DNA from: Nonomuraea maritima
GTDB lineage: Bacteria; Actinomycetota; Actinomycetes; Streptosporangiales; Streptosporangiaceae
Length of the DNA stretch: 64,000 bases
Direction of reading: 5' to 3'
NCBI RefSeq assembly: GCF_900100395.1
Contig: NZ_FNFB01000015.1
Coordinates: forward strand, 114,731 to 178,730
Part shown: piece after piece, positions 41,930-50,776 of the stretch
Layout of the letters: the number at the start of each line of letters is the position of its first letter
Numbering within the stretch: the first letter of the stretch is position 1
Program-made: the position numbers and the translations under genes
Notes under the pieces: model-generated
Told to the model about the DNA's origin: nothing
The model's input: only the letters and a program-made list of their open reading frames with translations
Databases searched by the model: none

Positions 41930-43042
41930 ATGGCTGGGCGGAAGGGCGCAGAAGGGCGGGATGGACGCGTGAACCGCGACGAGCGGCAGACGGCGGCGAC
42001 GGACGAACCCCTGCGGGCCGGCTCCGGAGGCCGGCGCAAGCAGCGGGTCTCCATGGCCGACGTGGCCCGCCTCGCTGGCGTGTCCTCGCAGACCGTCTCC
42101 CGCGTCTCCAACGGCAACCCCGGCGTCGTCGAGTCGACCCGCGAGCAGGTGCTGGCGGCCATGAGGCAGCTCGGCTACCGGCCCAACAGCGCCGCCCGCG
42201 CCCTGCGCTCCGGCAGGTTCAACACCATCGGCGTCATCCTGTTCAACCTGGCCACGACCGGCACCAGTCGCACGCTCGACGCGATCGCCACCCAGGCCGC
42301 CGCCGAGGGCTACGCCATCACGCTCATGCCCATCGACCTGCCGACCCAGGACAACGTGCTGGGCGCGTTCACCCGCATGGGCGAGCTGGCCGTCGACGCG
42401 GTGATCGTCATCATGGCCGTCCACCTGCTCGACTCCGGCACGGTCACCCTGCCGCCCGGGGTGCAGGTCGTGGTCGTCGACTCCGACGCGGACGACCGCT
42501 ACAGCGTCGTCGACACCGACCAGGCCGACGGGGCGGAGCGGGCCGTGCGCCACCTTCTCGACCTGGGCCACCACACGGTCTGGCACGTCGCGGGGCCGGA
42601 GTCGTCGTTCTCCAGCCAACGCCGCGCCGAGGCCTGGCAGCGCACGCTCGAGAAGGCCGGGCGTCCGGTGCCGCCGCCGCTGCGCGGCGACTGGTCGGCC
42701 GACTCCGGCTTCGCCGCCGGCCTCGCGCTCGCAGACGAGCCCGGCTGCACGGCGGTGTTCGTCTCCAACGACCAGATGGCCCTCGGCCTGCTGCGCGCCC
42801 TGCACGAGCGGGGCAGGTCCGTACCCGGCGACATCAGCGTCGTGGGGTTCGACGACAGCCCGGAAGCCGCCCATTACGTGCCGCCCCTGACCACCGTCCA
42901 CCAGGACTTCGCCGAGATGGGCAGACGGTGCGTCCAGCGGGCGCTGCTCCAGATCCGCGGCGGGCAGGTGCCGCAGTCGGGCACCGACCTCGTCCCCACC
43001 CGGCTGGTGGTCCGGGCGAGCACCGCCCCGCCGCGCGGGTAG
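41930..43042 (+). CDS. LacI-family regulator of the galactoside regulon
   Basis: The 370-residue repressor has helix-turn-helix at about 42-62 (SMADVARLAGVSSQTVSRVS) and hinge NSAARALRSGRFNTIGVI, then a sugar-binding effector domain ending with VVGFDDSPEAAHY and TTVHQDFAEMG. The start is uncertain: ATG 41930, or GTG 41969 which has GGGATGG upstream and would drop 13 residues before the DNA-binding domain. Three matching operators (at 36390, 41759, 41835) define its likely targets: GH42, the ABC operon and itself. Confidence 0.93.
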   Translation: MAGRKGAEGRDGRVNRDERQTAATDEPLRAGSGGRRKQRVSMADVARLAGVSSQTVSRVSNGNPGVVESTREQVLAAMRQLGYRPNSAARALRSGRFNTIGVILFNLATTGTSRTLDAIATQAAAEGYAITLMPIDLPTQDNVLGAFTRMGELAVDAVIVIMAVHLLDSGTVTLPPGVQVVVVDSDADDRYSVVDTDQADGAERAVRHLLDLGHHTVWHVAGPESSFSSQRRAEAWQRTLEKAGRPVPPPLRGDWSADSGFAAGLALADEPGCTAVFVSNDQMALGLLRALHERGRSVPGDISVVGFDDSPEAAHYVPPLTTVHQDFAEMGRRCVQRALLQIRGGQVPQSGTDLVPTRLVVRASTAPPRG

Positions 43043-43262
43043 GGAGTGTTTGCGCAGGTAGAGCGGCATGTGAGGATTGCTGGCATTCTTGGCCGCGGTC
43101 GCTGAGTGTTACGTGCGCCACGCCACCAAGCTGGGCGCGGCGCGTTGTGGGCCGCGGCCGTACAGGCAGGCCGGGCCCGGTTGAGATCGTGGGCTTGTCC
43201 CTCCCGATCACCGAGGAGGGGCGTTCCAGCCAACGAACTCAGAGGGGAACCTGATCATCAGC

Positions 43263-43559
43263 ATGCGCACGACTCTCGCCACGGCCCTCACCTCGGGCCT
43301 CGTCCTGCTCGCCCTCCCAGCCGCGCCCGCGGCGGCCGCCCCGGCGGGGAACGCCCCGTCCTGCGTCACCGTCTGGGAGCGTACGGGCTGGGTCACCAAG
43401 ACCGGTTACGCCAGGAACGACTGCCGGGAAACGATGAACCTGAAGATCATCTGGGCGCACGGCAGCGATGGGAGCTGCCAGACCGCCCGGCCCGGCGCCA
43501 CCGTCAGCAGCAAGATCCCGCGCGGGCCCCGGACCTTCGACGGCGCCAGCCGCTGCTGA
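43263..43559 (+). CDS. Small secreted protein, tendamistat-like (alpha-amylase inhibitor fold)
   Basis: The 98-residue protein has a signal peptide (about 1-26, ending AAAA) and a mature domain of about 72 residues with four cysteines: APSCVTVWERTGW, GYARNDCRETMNLKIIWAHG, GSCQTARPG and a final SRC. Order and context of the cysteines resemble Streptomyces tendamistat (PSCVT, C-x-ETV, G-x-CY, ARC). However, the inhibitor's Trp-Arg-Tyr triad is not present and the first loop is 4 residues longer, so amylase inhibition is doubtful. A GAGGGGAA site lies 12 nt before the ATG. The beta-sandwich fold is inferred. Confidence 0.65.
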   Translation: MRTTLATALTSGLVLLALPAAPAAAAPAGNAPSCVTVWERTGWVTKTGYARNDCRETMNLKIIWAHGSDGSCQTARPGATVSSKIPRGPRTFDGASRC

Positions 43560-43584
43560 CGTCCGTCCGCCCCGATGTCCTCCG

Positions 43585-43610
43585 GTCGGGGGCGCGCCGG
43601 TGTCCCCGAC
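43585..43610. terminator. Hairpin between convergent genes
   Basis: GTCGGGG and CCCCGAC form a 7-bp stem with a 12-base loop in the 55-bp gap between the tendamistat-like gene and PP2C C. Confidence 0.6.
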
Positions 43611-43614
43611 GAGG

Positions 43615-45633
43615 TCAGAGCGTACGGGCCAGGAGCAGGGCGATGTCGTCCTCGGCGAGACGCGTCCCCATCATGCCGTCGATCACCGTGCTGCAGAGCA
43701 GCTCAAGCGGGAGCGCCGGATCCGTCAGCGTGGCGCTCAGCCGCGCCATCCCCTCGTCGATGTCGGCGTCGCGGGTCTCGACGAGGCCGTCGGTGTAGAG
43801 GGCGATGACCGACCCTGGGGCGACGTCGACGGTCAGCGCCTCGTACGACCCGAAGCCGAGCCCGATGGGCGTGCCGACGGGAACGGAAGGGAAGCTCACC
43901 TCTCCGCCGGGCGTGACGACGGCGGGCGGCGGGTGGCCGGCGGCCGACAGCGTGAACTGCCTGGTGGCGGGGTCGTAGACCACGTAGAGGCAGGTGGCGC
44001 CCATGTCGGCGGGCGACAGCAGGTTCGCGGTGTCCTGCTCGTTCATGCGCGCCACGAGGCGGTCGAGGTGGGTCAGCAGGTCGGCGGGCGGCAGGTTCAT
44101 GTGGGCCAGCGTGCGCACGGCGGTGCGCAGACGACCCATGGTGGCCGCGGCGTTGATGCCGTGCCCGGTCACGTCGCCGACGACGAGGGCGATGCGCCCT
44201 TCCGGCAGCAGGATCGAGTCGAACCAGTCGCCTCCCACGCCGTTGTGCATGTCGGACGGCAGGTAGCGGCCGGCCACCGCGAGCGCGTCGCCGCCCGACA
44301 GCGTCCGCGGCAGGAGGCTGCGCTGCAGGGCGAGCGCGGCGTTGTGCTCGCGGGTGTAGCGGCGGGCGTTGTCGAGGCTGAGCGCGGCACGGGCGGCCAG
44401 CTGCTCGGCGAGCGTCAGGTCGTCCTCGGTGAACGGCGCCGGGTTGTCGGTGCGGACGAACACGGTGATGCCGAGCACGTCGCCGCGGGCCCGCAGCGGG
44501 ACGATGATCAGGCTGTGCATCCGCGTGTCGTGAATGATCTTCGAGCGGTCCGGGTCGAGGTCGAGCCAGGTGCCGGCCGAGGTGTTCAGGTGCGGCTCGA
44601 AGTGCGAGCGCCCGGACGACAGGACCGCCGTGAACGGCGAGGCCGGAGGGACGTACACCGGCTCCCCCTGGAACCAGAGCGACTCGGGGAAGCTCGGGTG
44701 GATCGAGGCCGCGCCGGCGCGGCGGAACACCGGGATGCTGACGTCCGTGGCGGTCAGCCGCTGCAGCGGCTCGCCCTCCGGCAGCACCGACTCGGCGAGG
44801 TCCACCGTCACGTAGTCGGCGAGCGCCGGCACGGCGAACTCGGCCATCTCCTGGGCGGTCTTCGTCACGTCGAGGGTGGTGCCGATCCTGGCGCTGGCGT
44901 CGGCGAGCAGCGCGAGCCGCTGGCGGGCGCGGCTGTGGGTGATGTCGACGGCCAGCGAGCACACGCCGACGGGCTCGCCGTCCACGCCGTCGAGGCGGAA
45001 GAGGGAGATCGAGAAGGTGTGCTCCTCGCGCCCGTCCAGCGTGGTGCGGCGGATCTCCCGGTCGAGGACGGGAACGCCGTCGGCCAGCAGCCGCCGGGCC
45101 GCCGCGATCAGGGTCTCGATGCCGTCCTTGGGCCAGTCGTCCACGGAGCTGCCCACCGCGCGGTGGGGGAAGAAGTCCGGCACGCGCGCGGCCGTGTCGT
45201 TCAACCAGACGTAGCGCAGGTCGCGGTCGAACATGCCGATGCCGATGGGCGACCGCTTGACCAGCGGCTCCAGCAGCGAGTTCGCCGCCTCCGCCACCGG
45301 TGTCGCCCACAGCAGCCATCGGGGACGTCCCGGCGCGGGGTTGACCCGGGCGCCGCGCAGATGGACCGTGACAGGGGTGCCGTCGAGGTGGCGGACCTCG
45401 GCCAGGCTGGTCCACTGCTCGCGGCCGGCGACCCGCGACAGGAGGTCCCCGAGCCGCTCCGCCGCGCCCTCGGGCTGGAGCAGCACAGCCGCCGTCCGGT
45501 TGACGATGTCGGCGTCCGCGTATCCGAAGAGGTCTTCCGCCGATCGCGACCATCCGGTCACGACACCGTCCGCGTCGATCATGGCGACGGCCGGGACATG
45601 CCCCCCGGTGCCCGTCAGCTCCGGCGCGGTCAT
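43615..45633 (-). CDS. PAS-GAF-SpoIIE (PP2C) phosphatase, paralogue C
   Basis: The 672-residue protein has the A/B layout: PAS (about 15-90, MIDADGVVTGWSRSAEDLF), second PAS-like domain (about 115-240), GAF (about 245-410), PP2C/SpoIIE (about 435-670) with GVGGDWFDSI, VVGDVTGHG and DDIALLLAR. GGAGGTAG lies just before the ATG at 45633. It is divergent from the MDR oxidoreductase. It presumably feeds a STAS-type antagonist; the extracellular or metabolic signal sensed by PAS/GAF is unknown. Confidence 0.93.
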   Translation of the reverse strand: MTAPELTGTGGHVPAVAMIDADGVVTGWSRSAEDLFGYADADIVNRTAAVLLQPEGAAERLGDLLSRVAGREQWTSLAEVRHLDGTPVTVHLRGARVNPAPGRPRWLLWATPVAEAANSLLEPLVKRSPIGIGMFDRDLRYVWLNDTAARVPDFFPHRAVGSSVDDWPKDGIETLIAAARRLLADGVPVLDREIRRTTLDGREEHTFSISLFRLDGVDGEPVGVCSLAVDITHSRARQRLALLADASARIGTTLDVTKTAQEMAEFAVPALADYVTVDLAESVLPEGEPLQRLTATDVSIPVFRRAGAASIHPSFPESLWFQGEPVYVPPASPFTAVLSSGRSHFEPHLNTSAGTWLDLDPDRSKIIHDTRMHSLIIVPLRARGDVLGITVFVRTDNPAPFTEDDLTLAEQLAARAALSLDNARRYTREHNAALALQRSLLPRTLSGGDALAVAGRYLPSDMHNGVGGDWFDSILLPEGRIALVVGDVTGHGINAAATMGRLRTAVRTLAHMNLPPADLLTHLDRLVARMNEQDTANLLSPADMGATCLYVVYDPATRQFTLSAAGHPPPAVVTPGGEVSFPSVPVGTPIGLGFGSYEALTVDVAPGSVIALYTDGLVETRDADIDEGMARLSATLTDPALPLELLCSTVIDGMMGTRLAEDDIALLLARTL

Positions 45634-45750
45634 CGCTACCTCCAGTCACTATGTCCAGATTTCAATGTAATAGCTCTGAACAGGAGATACTCCGGATCAA
45701 GTGGTGCCCCGTGCCGGAGGTGGGCGGGCCGCACCCCTACCGTGAACTGT

Positions 45751-46767
45751 ATGAATGAGAGCACGACCATGCGCGCGGTGGCCTACCGCAGGCCACTGCC
45801 CATCAGCGACCCCGCTGCCCTGGAGGACGTCGAACTGCCCGTGCCCGAGCCCGGCCCGCGCGACCTGCTGGTCCGCATCGAGGCGGTCTCGGTCAACCCG
45901 GTCGACGTCAAGGTCCGCGCCGGCGTCGACCCCGGCGGGCGGCCCAAGGTGCTCGGGTACGACGCAGCAGGAGTGGTGACCGCCGTCGGCGACGAGGTCA
46001 CGCTGTTCCGTACCGGCGACGAGGTCTACTACGCCGGCTCCCTCGACCGGCCCGGCACGAACGCCCAGTACCACGTCGTGGACGAGCGGATCACCGGCCA
46101 CAAGCCGCCGGGTCTCACCTTCGCCCAGGCCGCCGCGCTGCCGCTGACGGCGATCACCGCGTACGAGAGCCTCTTCGAGCGGTTCAAGCTCAACCGGGAG
46201 AGCACGGGCACCCTGCTGGTGCTCTCGGGGGCGGGCGGCGTCGGGTCGATGATGATCCAGCTCGCCCGCGCGCTGACCCCCCAGCAGACCGTCATCGCGA
46301 CCGCTTCGCGGCCCGAGTCGCGTGACTGGGTGCTCGGGCTCGGGGCCCACCAGGTGGCCGACCACCACGACCTGGTGGCGAGCGTCCGGGCGGTCGCGCC
46401 CGACGGGGTCGACCGCATCCTGTCCCCGAACACGGCCGGCCGCATCGACGACTACGCCGAGCTGCTGCGTCCCGGCGGCGAGATCGTCGCCATCGACGAG
46501 CCGGAGGGGCTGGACGTGCTGCCGCTGAAGTCGAAGAGCATCAGCTTCCACTGGGAGTTCATGTTCACCCGCCCGCTCCACAACGCGCCGGACATGGCAG
46601 CCCAGCACGACCTGCTGGAGCACGTCGCGCGGCTGGTGGACGCCGGCGCCGTGCGGACGACGCTGACGACCGAGCTGGGGCCGATCGACGCCGCGACACT
46701 GCGTGAGGCACACCGGCGCATCGAGAGCGGCGGCACGATCGGCAAGATCGTCATCTCCGGCTTCTGA
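45751..46767 (+). CDS. Zinc-type MDR oxidoreductase (quinone reductase-like)
   Basis: The 338-residue NADPH-dependent enzyme is of the ZADH/quinone-oxidoreductase branch: VSVNPVDVKVRAG, GYDAAGVVTAVGD, and Rossmann motif LSGAGGVGSMMIQLARAL (about 150-168). The zinc-binding cysteines of true alcohol dehydrogenases are absent. ATG 45751 or 45769 may be used; TACCGT ends 7 nt before 45751, suggesting a leaderless transcript. It probably reduces quinones or enones. Divergent from PP2C C. Confidence 0.9.
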   Translation: MNESTTMRAVAYRRPLPISDPAALEDVELPVPEPGPRDLLVRIEAVSVNPVDVKVRAGVDPGGRPKVLGYDAAGVVTAVGDEVTLFRTGDEVYYAGSLDRPGTNAQYHVVDERITGHKPPGLTFAQAAALPLTAITAYESLFERFKLNRESTGTLLVLSGAGGVGSMMIQLARALTPQQTVIATASRPESRDWVLGLGAHQVADHHDLVASVRAVAPDGVDRILSPNTAGRIDDYAELLRPGGEIVAIDEPEGLDVLPLKSKSISFHWEFMFTRPLHNAPDMAAQHDLLEHVARLVDAGAVRTTLTTELGPIDAATLREAHRRIESGGTIGKIVISGF

Positions 46768-46862
46768 GCCGTCGGCGGCGGCCGTCGGGCAGTGCTTGCC
46801 AATCTCCCTGTGCACACAAATCCTGTTATCGGATGTTATGTCGTGTTTATGGCGATATAGGC

Positions 46863-46887
46863 GTTTCGGTGTGGTTGCTGAGGGCAT
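46863..46887 (+). promoter_or_regulatory. Candidate sigma-B-type promoter
   Basis: GTTT (46863-46866), 15 bp, then GGGCAT (46882-46887) is one base from the SigB-type pattern GNNT-N14-16-GGGTAY. It lies 54 bp before ATG 46942. Confidence 0.4.
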
Positions 46888-46941
46888 GGGCGAACGGGCC
46901 GGTCAGAGGCGGTCTGAGCGGCCCGAGGTAAGGAGCGTGCC

Positions 46942-47523
46942 ATGAAGGACGCGGGCAAAGTAGCGCTGGCCGTCGTCGTCGGTTACTACCTGGGCAGACG
47001 TCACAAGCTCCGGACGGCCCTGGCCCTGGCGGCAGGCGGCGCCGTACGCAAGATGCGCAAGGAGCAGGGGGGACTGCTGCAACAGGGCACCAAGCTCCTC
47101 GGCTCCTCACCGGAGATCGCCGGCATGACCGACCGGTTGAAGGGCGAGGTGCTGGAGGTCGCGAAGGCGGCGGCCGTGGCGGCGGCGAGCAAGCAGATCG
47201 AGTCCATCACCACGCGGCTGCACGAGCGGACCGAGTCGCTGCGGCAACCCCAGTCCGGTGAGCAGGCCGAGGAGCCGGAGCGCGAGGAAGGCCGCGAGGA
47301 AGGCCGCGAGGCAGGCCGCGAGGCAGGCCGCGAGGAAGACCGCGACGAAGGTGAGGAGCGCGCGGAGTACGAGGAAGAGGAGGAAGAGCCGCGCAGGGGC
47401 CCGGTGCCGAAGCCGCGGATGGCGAAGAGCCAGGGCCGGGGTTCCGCCGAGGAGCCGCGTACGCGCATGACGGGCAGCGGCCGCAGGCGGCCGTCGCACA
47501 CGACGGGGAGTGAAGGGCGATGA
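46942..47523 (+). CDS. Small protein resembling the first of a gas-vesicle-cluster accessory pair
   Basis: The 193-residue protein has an N-terminal hydrophobic segment (KVALAVVVGYYLGRR), a helical region to about 95, then a highly charged Glu/Arg tail made partly of 12-bp repeats coding REEG/REAG (about 47278-47337), and a basic Ser/Arg end. AAGGAG precedes the ATG. It overlaps the SRPBCC gene by 4 bp (ATGA). This two-gene arrangement resembles accessory genes found in actinomycete gvp clusters (between gvpG and gvpJ). No gvpA or other structural gvp gene is in the window. The family link is from memory and tentative. Confidence 0.6.
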   Translation: MKDAGKVALAVVVGYYLGRRHKLRTALALAAGGAVRKMRKEQGGLLQQGTKLLGSSPEIAGMTDRLKGEVLEVAKAAAVAAASKQIESITTRLHERTESLRQPQSGEQAEEPEREEGREEGREAGREAGREEDRDEGEERAEYEEEEEEPRRGPVPKPRMAKSQGRGSAEEPRTRMTGSGRRRPSHTTGSEGR

Positions 47524-48776
47524 CCGAGGCCACGAAACTGCTGGGCAAGGCGGCCCACCAGGCGCAGGACACCGTGAGCCAGGGACAGGAGGCCGTACGC
47601 GAGTCACCGGCGGGCAAGGCCGTCCCGGAACTGCCGACGGGTCAGCTCACGTCCGCGCTGCAGGACCTGTCGATGGCGCTGGCGGAACGGGCGCTCGTCT
47701 CCGTGACCGGCAAGATCGAGGGCCTGAGCGGCCGGCTCGGCGACTTCGCGGACGGCGGCGGAGCGAAGGGCCTGCTGAGCGCGGTCACCGGCGGCGACAA
47801 GTCGATCGGCGGCTCGACCATCATGGGAGCGGCGAAGGGAGCCGCGAAGGGGATCTTCGGCAAGCTGTTCAAGGGCAAGGGCAAGGGCGGCGGACGCAAG
47901 AAGCTCAAGCTGACCAACATCGTCGAGACGGTCGACATCGGCGCCCCGCGCCGGATCGTCTACAACCAGTGGACGCAGTTCCAGGACTTCCCCACGTTCA
48001 TGAAGAAGGTCGAGAACGTCAACCAGGAGTCGGACGACACGCTGTCATGGAAGGCGCAGGTCTTCTGGTCGCACCGTACGTGGAAGTCGAAGATCCTCGA
48101 ACAGGTTCCCGACGAACGGATCATCTGGCGCTCCGAGGGCCAGAAGGGTCACGTCGACGGCGCGGTGAGCTTCCACGCCCTCACCCCCGACATCACGCGG
48201 GTGATGGTCGTCCTCGAGTACCACCCGCAGGGGTTCTTCGAGCACACCGGCAACCTCTGGCGCGCCCAGGGCCGCCGCGCCCGGCTGGAGCTGAAGCACT
48301 TCGCGCGGCACGTCATGCGCCAGGTCATGCTCCACCCCGACGACATGGAGGAGAGCGGCTGGCGGGGCGAGATCCGCGACGGCGAGGTGGTCAAGGACCA
48401 CGAGACCGCGATCGCGGAGGAGCGCGAGGCCCAGGAGGAAGAGCCGGAACGCGAGGAGGGCGCGTACGAGGAGCCCGAGGAGGGCGCCGACCGCGAACGC
48501 GCCGAAGCCGAGGAGGGCGAGGAGCAGGAGGGCGAGGAGCCGTACTACGAACAGGCCGCGTACGAGGACTACGAGGAGGAGCCCGAGGAAGAGGCCCCAC
48601 CCCGCAGGGAGCGCCCCCAGGAGGAGCGCGACGAGTACGACGAGTACGAGGACGAGTACGAGGAGCCCGAGGCCGAGCACGAGGAGCCCAAGGAGGAGCC
48701 GGCCCCCCGCGAACGCGAGCGGCGGCCCGGCCACGAGCAGGCCCGCCCCCGCCGCAGAGCCCCTGCCCGCAGGTAG
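47520..48776 (+). CDS. SRPBCC-domain protein with acidic tail
   Basis: The 418-residue protein has an N-terminal helical/Gly-Lys region (AAKGAAKGIFGKLFKGKGKG), a START/Bet v1-like SRPBCC domain at about 125-280 (VETVDIGAPRRIVYNQWTQF, KVENVNQESDDTLSW, ILEQVPDERIIWRS), and a 130-residue low-complexity Glu/Asp/Arg tail. SRPBCC domains bind hydrophobic ligands. Similar proteins occur as accessory genes of actinomycete gas-vesicle clusters. It is coupled to the preceding gene by ATGA overlap. The domain call is firm; the gas-vesicle link is inference. Confidence 0.75.
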   Translation: MTEATKLLGKAAHQAQDTVSQGQEAVRESPAGKAVPELPTGQLTSALQDLSMALAERALVSVTGKIEGLSGRLGDFADGGGAKGLLSAVTGGDKSIGGSTIMGAAKGAAKGIFGKLFKGKGKGGGRKKLKLTNIVETVDIGAPRRIVYNQWTQFQDFPTFMKKVENVNQESDDTLSWKAQVFWSHRTWKSKILEQVPDERIIWRSEGQKGHVDGAVSFHALTPDITRVMVVLEYHPQGFFEHTGNLWRAQGRRARLELKHFARHVMRQVMLHPDDMEESGWRGEIRDGEVVKDHETAIAEEREAQEEEPEREEGAYEEPEEGADRERAEAEEGEEQEGEEPYYEQAAYEDYEEEPEEEAPPRRERPQEERDEYDEYEDEYEEPEAEHEEPKEEPAPRERERRPGHEQARPRRRAPARR

Positions 48777-48995
48777 CACTCCGGCGGTCGGGCAGACGCT
48801 CGGCGACGCCGCGGCGCGCGCCGCACAGACGCGCGCCGCCCTCAACCCGGCCGCCGCAGCGACCACCAGCATGCGGCCGACCCCGGTGCCGATCCCACCC
48901 CGTCCCTGACCTGAGGCCCCTCTTCGCCTGAGGTGGGGCGTCGCGGGGGTGGAAAAGCGGTGGAAACCCGGGCAGGGGGTTGGGATGCTGCGGGG

Positions 48996-49484
48996 ATGCT
49001 GATCAGGGAAGCCGTGGCCGAGGACTGGCCTGACATCTGGGCGTTCTTCCGTGACATCGTCGCCGCGGGGGAGACGTTCACCTACCCGACGGATCTCGGG
49101 CGTGATCAGGCGCGGGAGTGGTGGATGCTTCCCGCGCCCAGCCGTACGGTCGTCGCGGTGGACGAGTCCGGCGCGGTGCTCGGGACGGCGAAGATGAACC
49201 GCAACCACATGGGCAACGGGTCGCACGTCGCCAGCGCCAGCTACATGGTCGCCCCGGCGCACCAGGGCCGGGGTGTCGGCCGGGCGCTCTGCGCGTACAC
49301 GCTTGACTGGGCGCGGACGGCGGGCTACCGGATGATGCAGTTCAACGCGGTCGTCGAGACGAACGTGGCAGCCGTCGAGCTGTACCGGTCGCTCGGCTTC
49401 GAGGTGCTCGGCACCCTGCCGGAGGGCTTCCTGCACCCGGTGAAGGGGTACGTCGGCCTGCACGTCATGTACCGGCCGCTCTGA
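48996..49484 (+). CDS. GNAT acetyltransferase
   Basis: The 162-residue acetyltransferase begins MLIREAVAEDWPDIWAFF, has the acetyl-CoA loop PAHQGRGVGRALCAYTL (about 88-104) and C-terminal NVAAVELYRSLGFEVLG. It belongs to the phosphinothricin acetyltransferase-like group of small GNATs. The upstream site is weak (GGGATG). The acceptor is unknown. It converges with the SDR gene with a 4-bp gap. Confidence 0.9.
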   Translation: MLIREAVAEDWPDIWAFFRDIVAAGETFTYPTDLGRDQAREWWMLPAPSRTVVAVDESGAVLGTAKMNRNHMGNGSHVASASYMVAPAHQGRGVGRALCAYTLDWARTAGYRMMQFNAVVETNVAAVELYRSLGFEVLGTLPEGFLHPVKGYVGLHVMYRPL

Positions 49485-49488
49485 GCGT

Positions 49489-50205
49489 TCAGAGACCGCC
49501 GGCCACGTCGAGGACGGTTCCCGTCACGTACGACGCCTTCTCCGACAGCAGCCACACGACCGCCTCGGCGATCTCGTCGGGCTGACCGGGACGTCCGAGC
49601 GGGATGCGCTCGGCGACCCGCCACGCCCTGCCAGGCTCGCCGGAGCGGGCGTGGATCGTCGTGTCGATGGTGCCGGGCGAGACGGCGTTGACGCGTACGC
49701 CAGGGGCCAGCTCCTTGGCCAGCCCCAGCGTCATGGTGTCGACGGCCGCCTTGGTGGCCGCGTAGGCGACGTACTCGCCTGGCGATCCCGTGCGGGCGGC
49801 GACCGACGAGACCGTGACGATCGACCTGCCTGACGTGCCGGTCCACCGCCGCGCGGCCTCGCGGCACAGGCGCACCGGCGCCACGAGGTTCACGTCCACG
49901 AGGCGCCGCAGGTCGTCGTCGCCGAGCGCGGCGAGCGGGCCGATCCGGCTCGTGACCCCGGCGTTGTTCACCAGCCCCGACACCTCGCCCATCGACTCGG
50001 CGAGATCGAACAGGCGCTCAGGGGCGTCGTCGTCGGTGACGTCCAGGCGCACGCCACGGACGAGCGGGCCGAGGCTCCCGCAGAGCTCGCGCGCCTCCTC
50101 GTCGGAGCCGGAGTGGGTGAACAGCACCCCCACGCCGTCGGCGTACAGCCGCTCGACGACGCTCCTGCCGATTCCGCGGGAACCCCCGGTGACGATCACG
50201 ACCAC
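49489..50205 (-). CDS. SDR-family oxidoreductase
   Basis: The 238-residue classical short-chain dehydrogenase has TGGSRGIG at about 6-13, NNAG near 80, catalytic Ser in VSSVAA near 134 and YAATK near 149 with Tyr and Lys. The GTG start at 50205 follows GAGGAG by 7 nt. It is of the FabG-like type; the substrate is unknown. Divergent from the membrane protein at 50312. Confidence 0.92.
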   Translation of the reverse strand: MVVIVTGGSRGIGRSVVERLYADGVGVLFTHSGSDEEARELCGSLGPLVRGVRLDVTDDDAPERLFDLAESMGEVSGLVNNAGVTSRIGPLAALGDDDLRRLVDVNLVAPVRLCREAARRWTGTSGRSIVTVSSVAARTGSPGEYVAYAATKAAVDTMTLGLAKELAPGVRVNAVSPGTIDTTIHARSGEPGRAWRVAERIPLGRPGQPDEIAEAVVWLLSEKASYVTGTVLDVAGGL

Positions 50206-50311
50206 GCTTGCTCTCCTCGCATCGAGCGTGAGTTTCGATCATTCCTACCGCACGGCACGCCGCCGTACGGAAGCAGGGCATGCTTCGGCTCGGCGGGGTA
50301 GCTGCCACCGC

Positions 50312-50764
50312 ATGCGCACAATCGTCAAAGGTCTGATCGCGGGAGCGGCCGGGACCAGCGCGCTCAACGTGGCGTCGTACCTCGACATGGTGGTCCGCGG
50401 GCGGGCGGCGAGCAGCACGCCGGAGCAGGCGGTCGACAGGCTCGCCCGGCGCGCGGACGTGAACCTGGGAGAGGGCGAACAGGCGGAGAACCGCAAGCAG
50501 GCGCTGGGCGCGCTGCTGGGGTACGGCACGGGGGCGGGCGCCGCGCTCGGCTACGCGCTGCTGACCGCGCGCCGCCGTCCGCCGTGGCCGGTCGGGGTGG
50601 TCGCGCTCACGGCCCTCGCCATGCTCGGCTCGAACGGGCCGCTGACCGCGCTCGGTGTGACGGACCCGCGCGAGTGGCCGCCGTCGTCATGGGTCTCGGA
50701 CGTCATTCCGCACCTGGCGTACGGCATCACCGCGTACGCGGCGTACGCGGTGATGGACGGCTGA
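50312..50764 (+). CDS. Hypothetical membrane protein
   Basis: The 150-residue protein has an N-terminal glycine-rich hydrophobic segment (GLIAGAAGTSALNVASYLD), a soluble loop (about 30-65), then two or three hydrophobic segments (LGALLGYGTGAGAALGYALL, VGVVALTALAMLG, IPHLAYGITAYAAYAVM). No family is recognised with confidence. The ATG has only a distant purine stretch upstream. It converges with Lsr2 with a 12-bp gap. Confidence 0.7.
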   Translation: MRTIVKGLIAGAAGTSALNVASYLDMVVRGRAASSTPEQAVDRLARRADVNLGEGEQAENRKQALGALLGYGTGAGAALGYALLTARRRPPWPVGVVALTALAMLGSNGPLTALGVTDPREWPPSSWVSDVIPHLAYGITAYAAYAVMDG

Positions 50765-50776
50765 GCCCGGGGGACG

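Noticed and set aside
43046..43060. A possible fourth LacI operator (AGTGTTTGCGCAGG)
   Set aside because: Only half of the palindrome is present; it lies after the LacI gene with no promoter context.
43468..45750. The long open frame preceding the MDR oxidoreductase on the plus strand
   Set aside because: It is antisense to PP2C C; the true start of the oxidoreductase is at 45751 or 45769.
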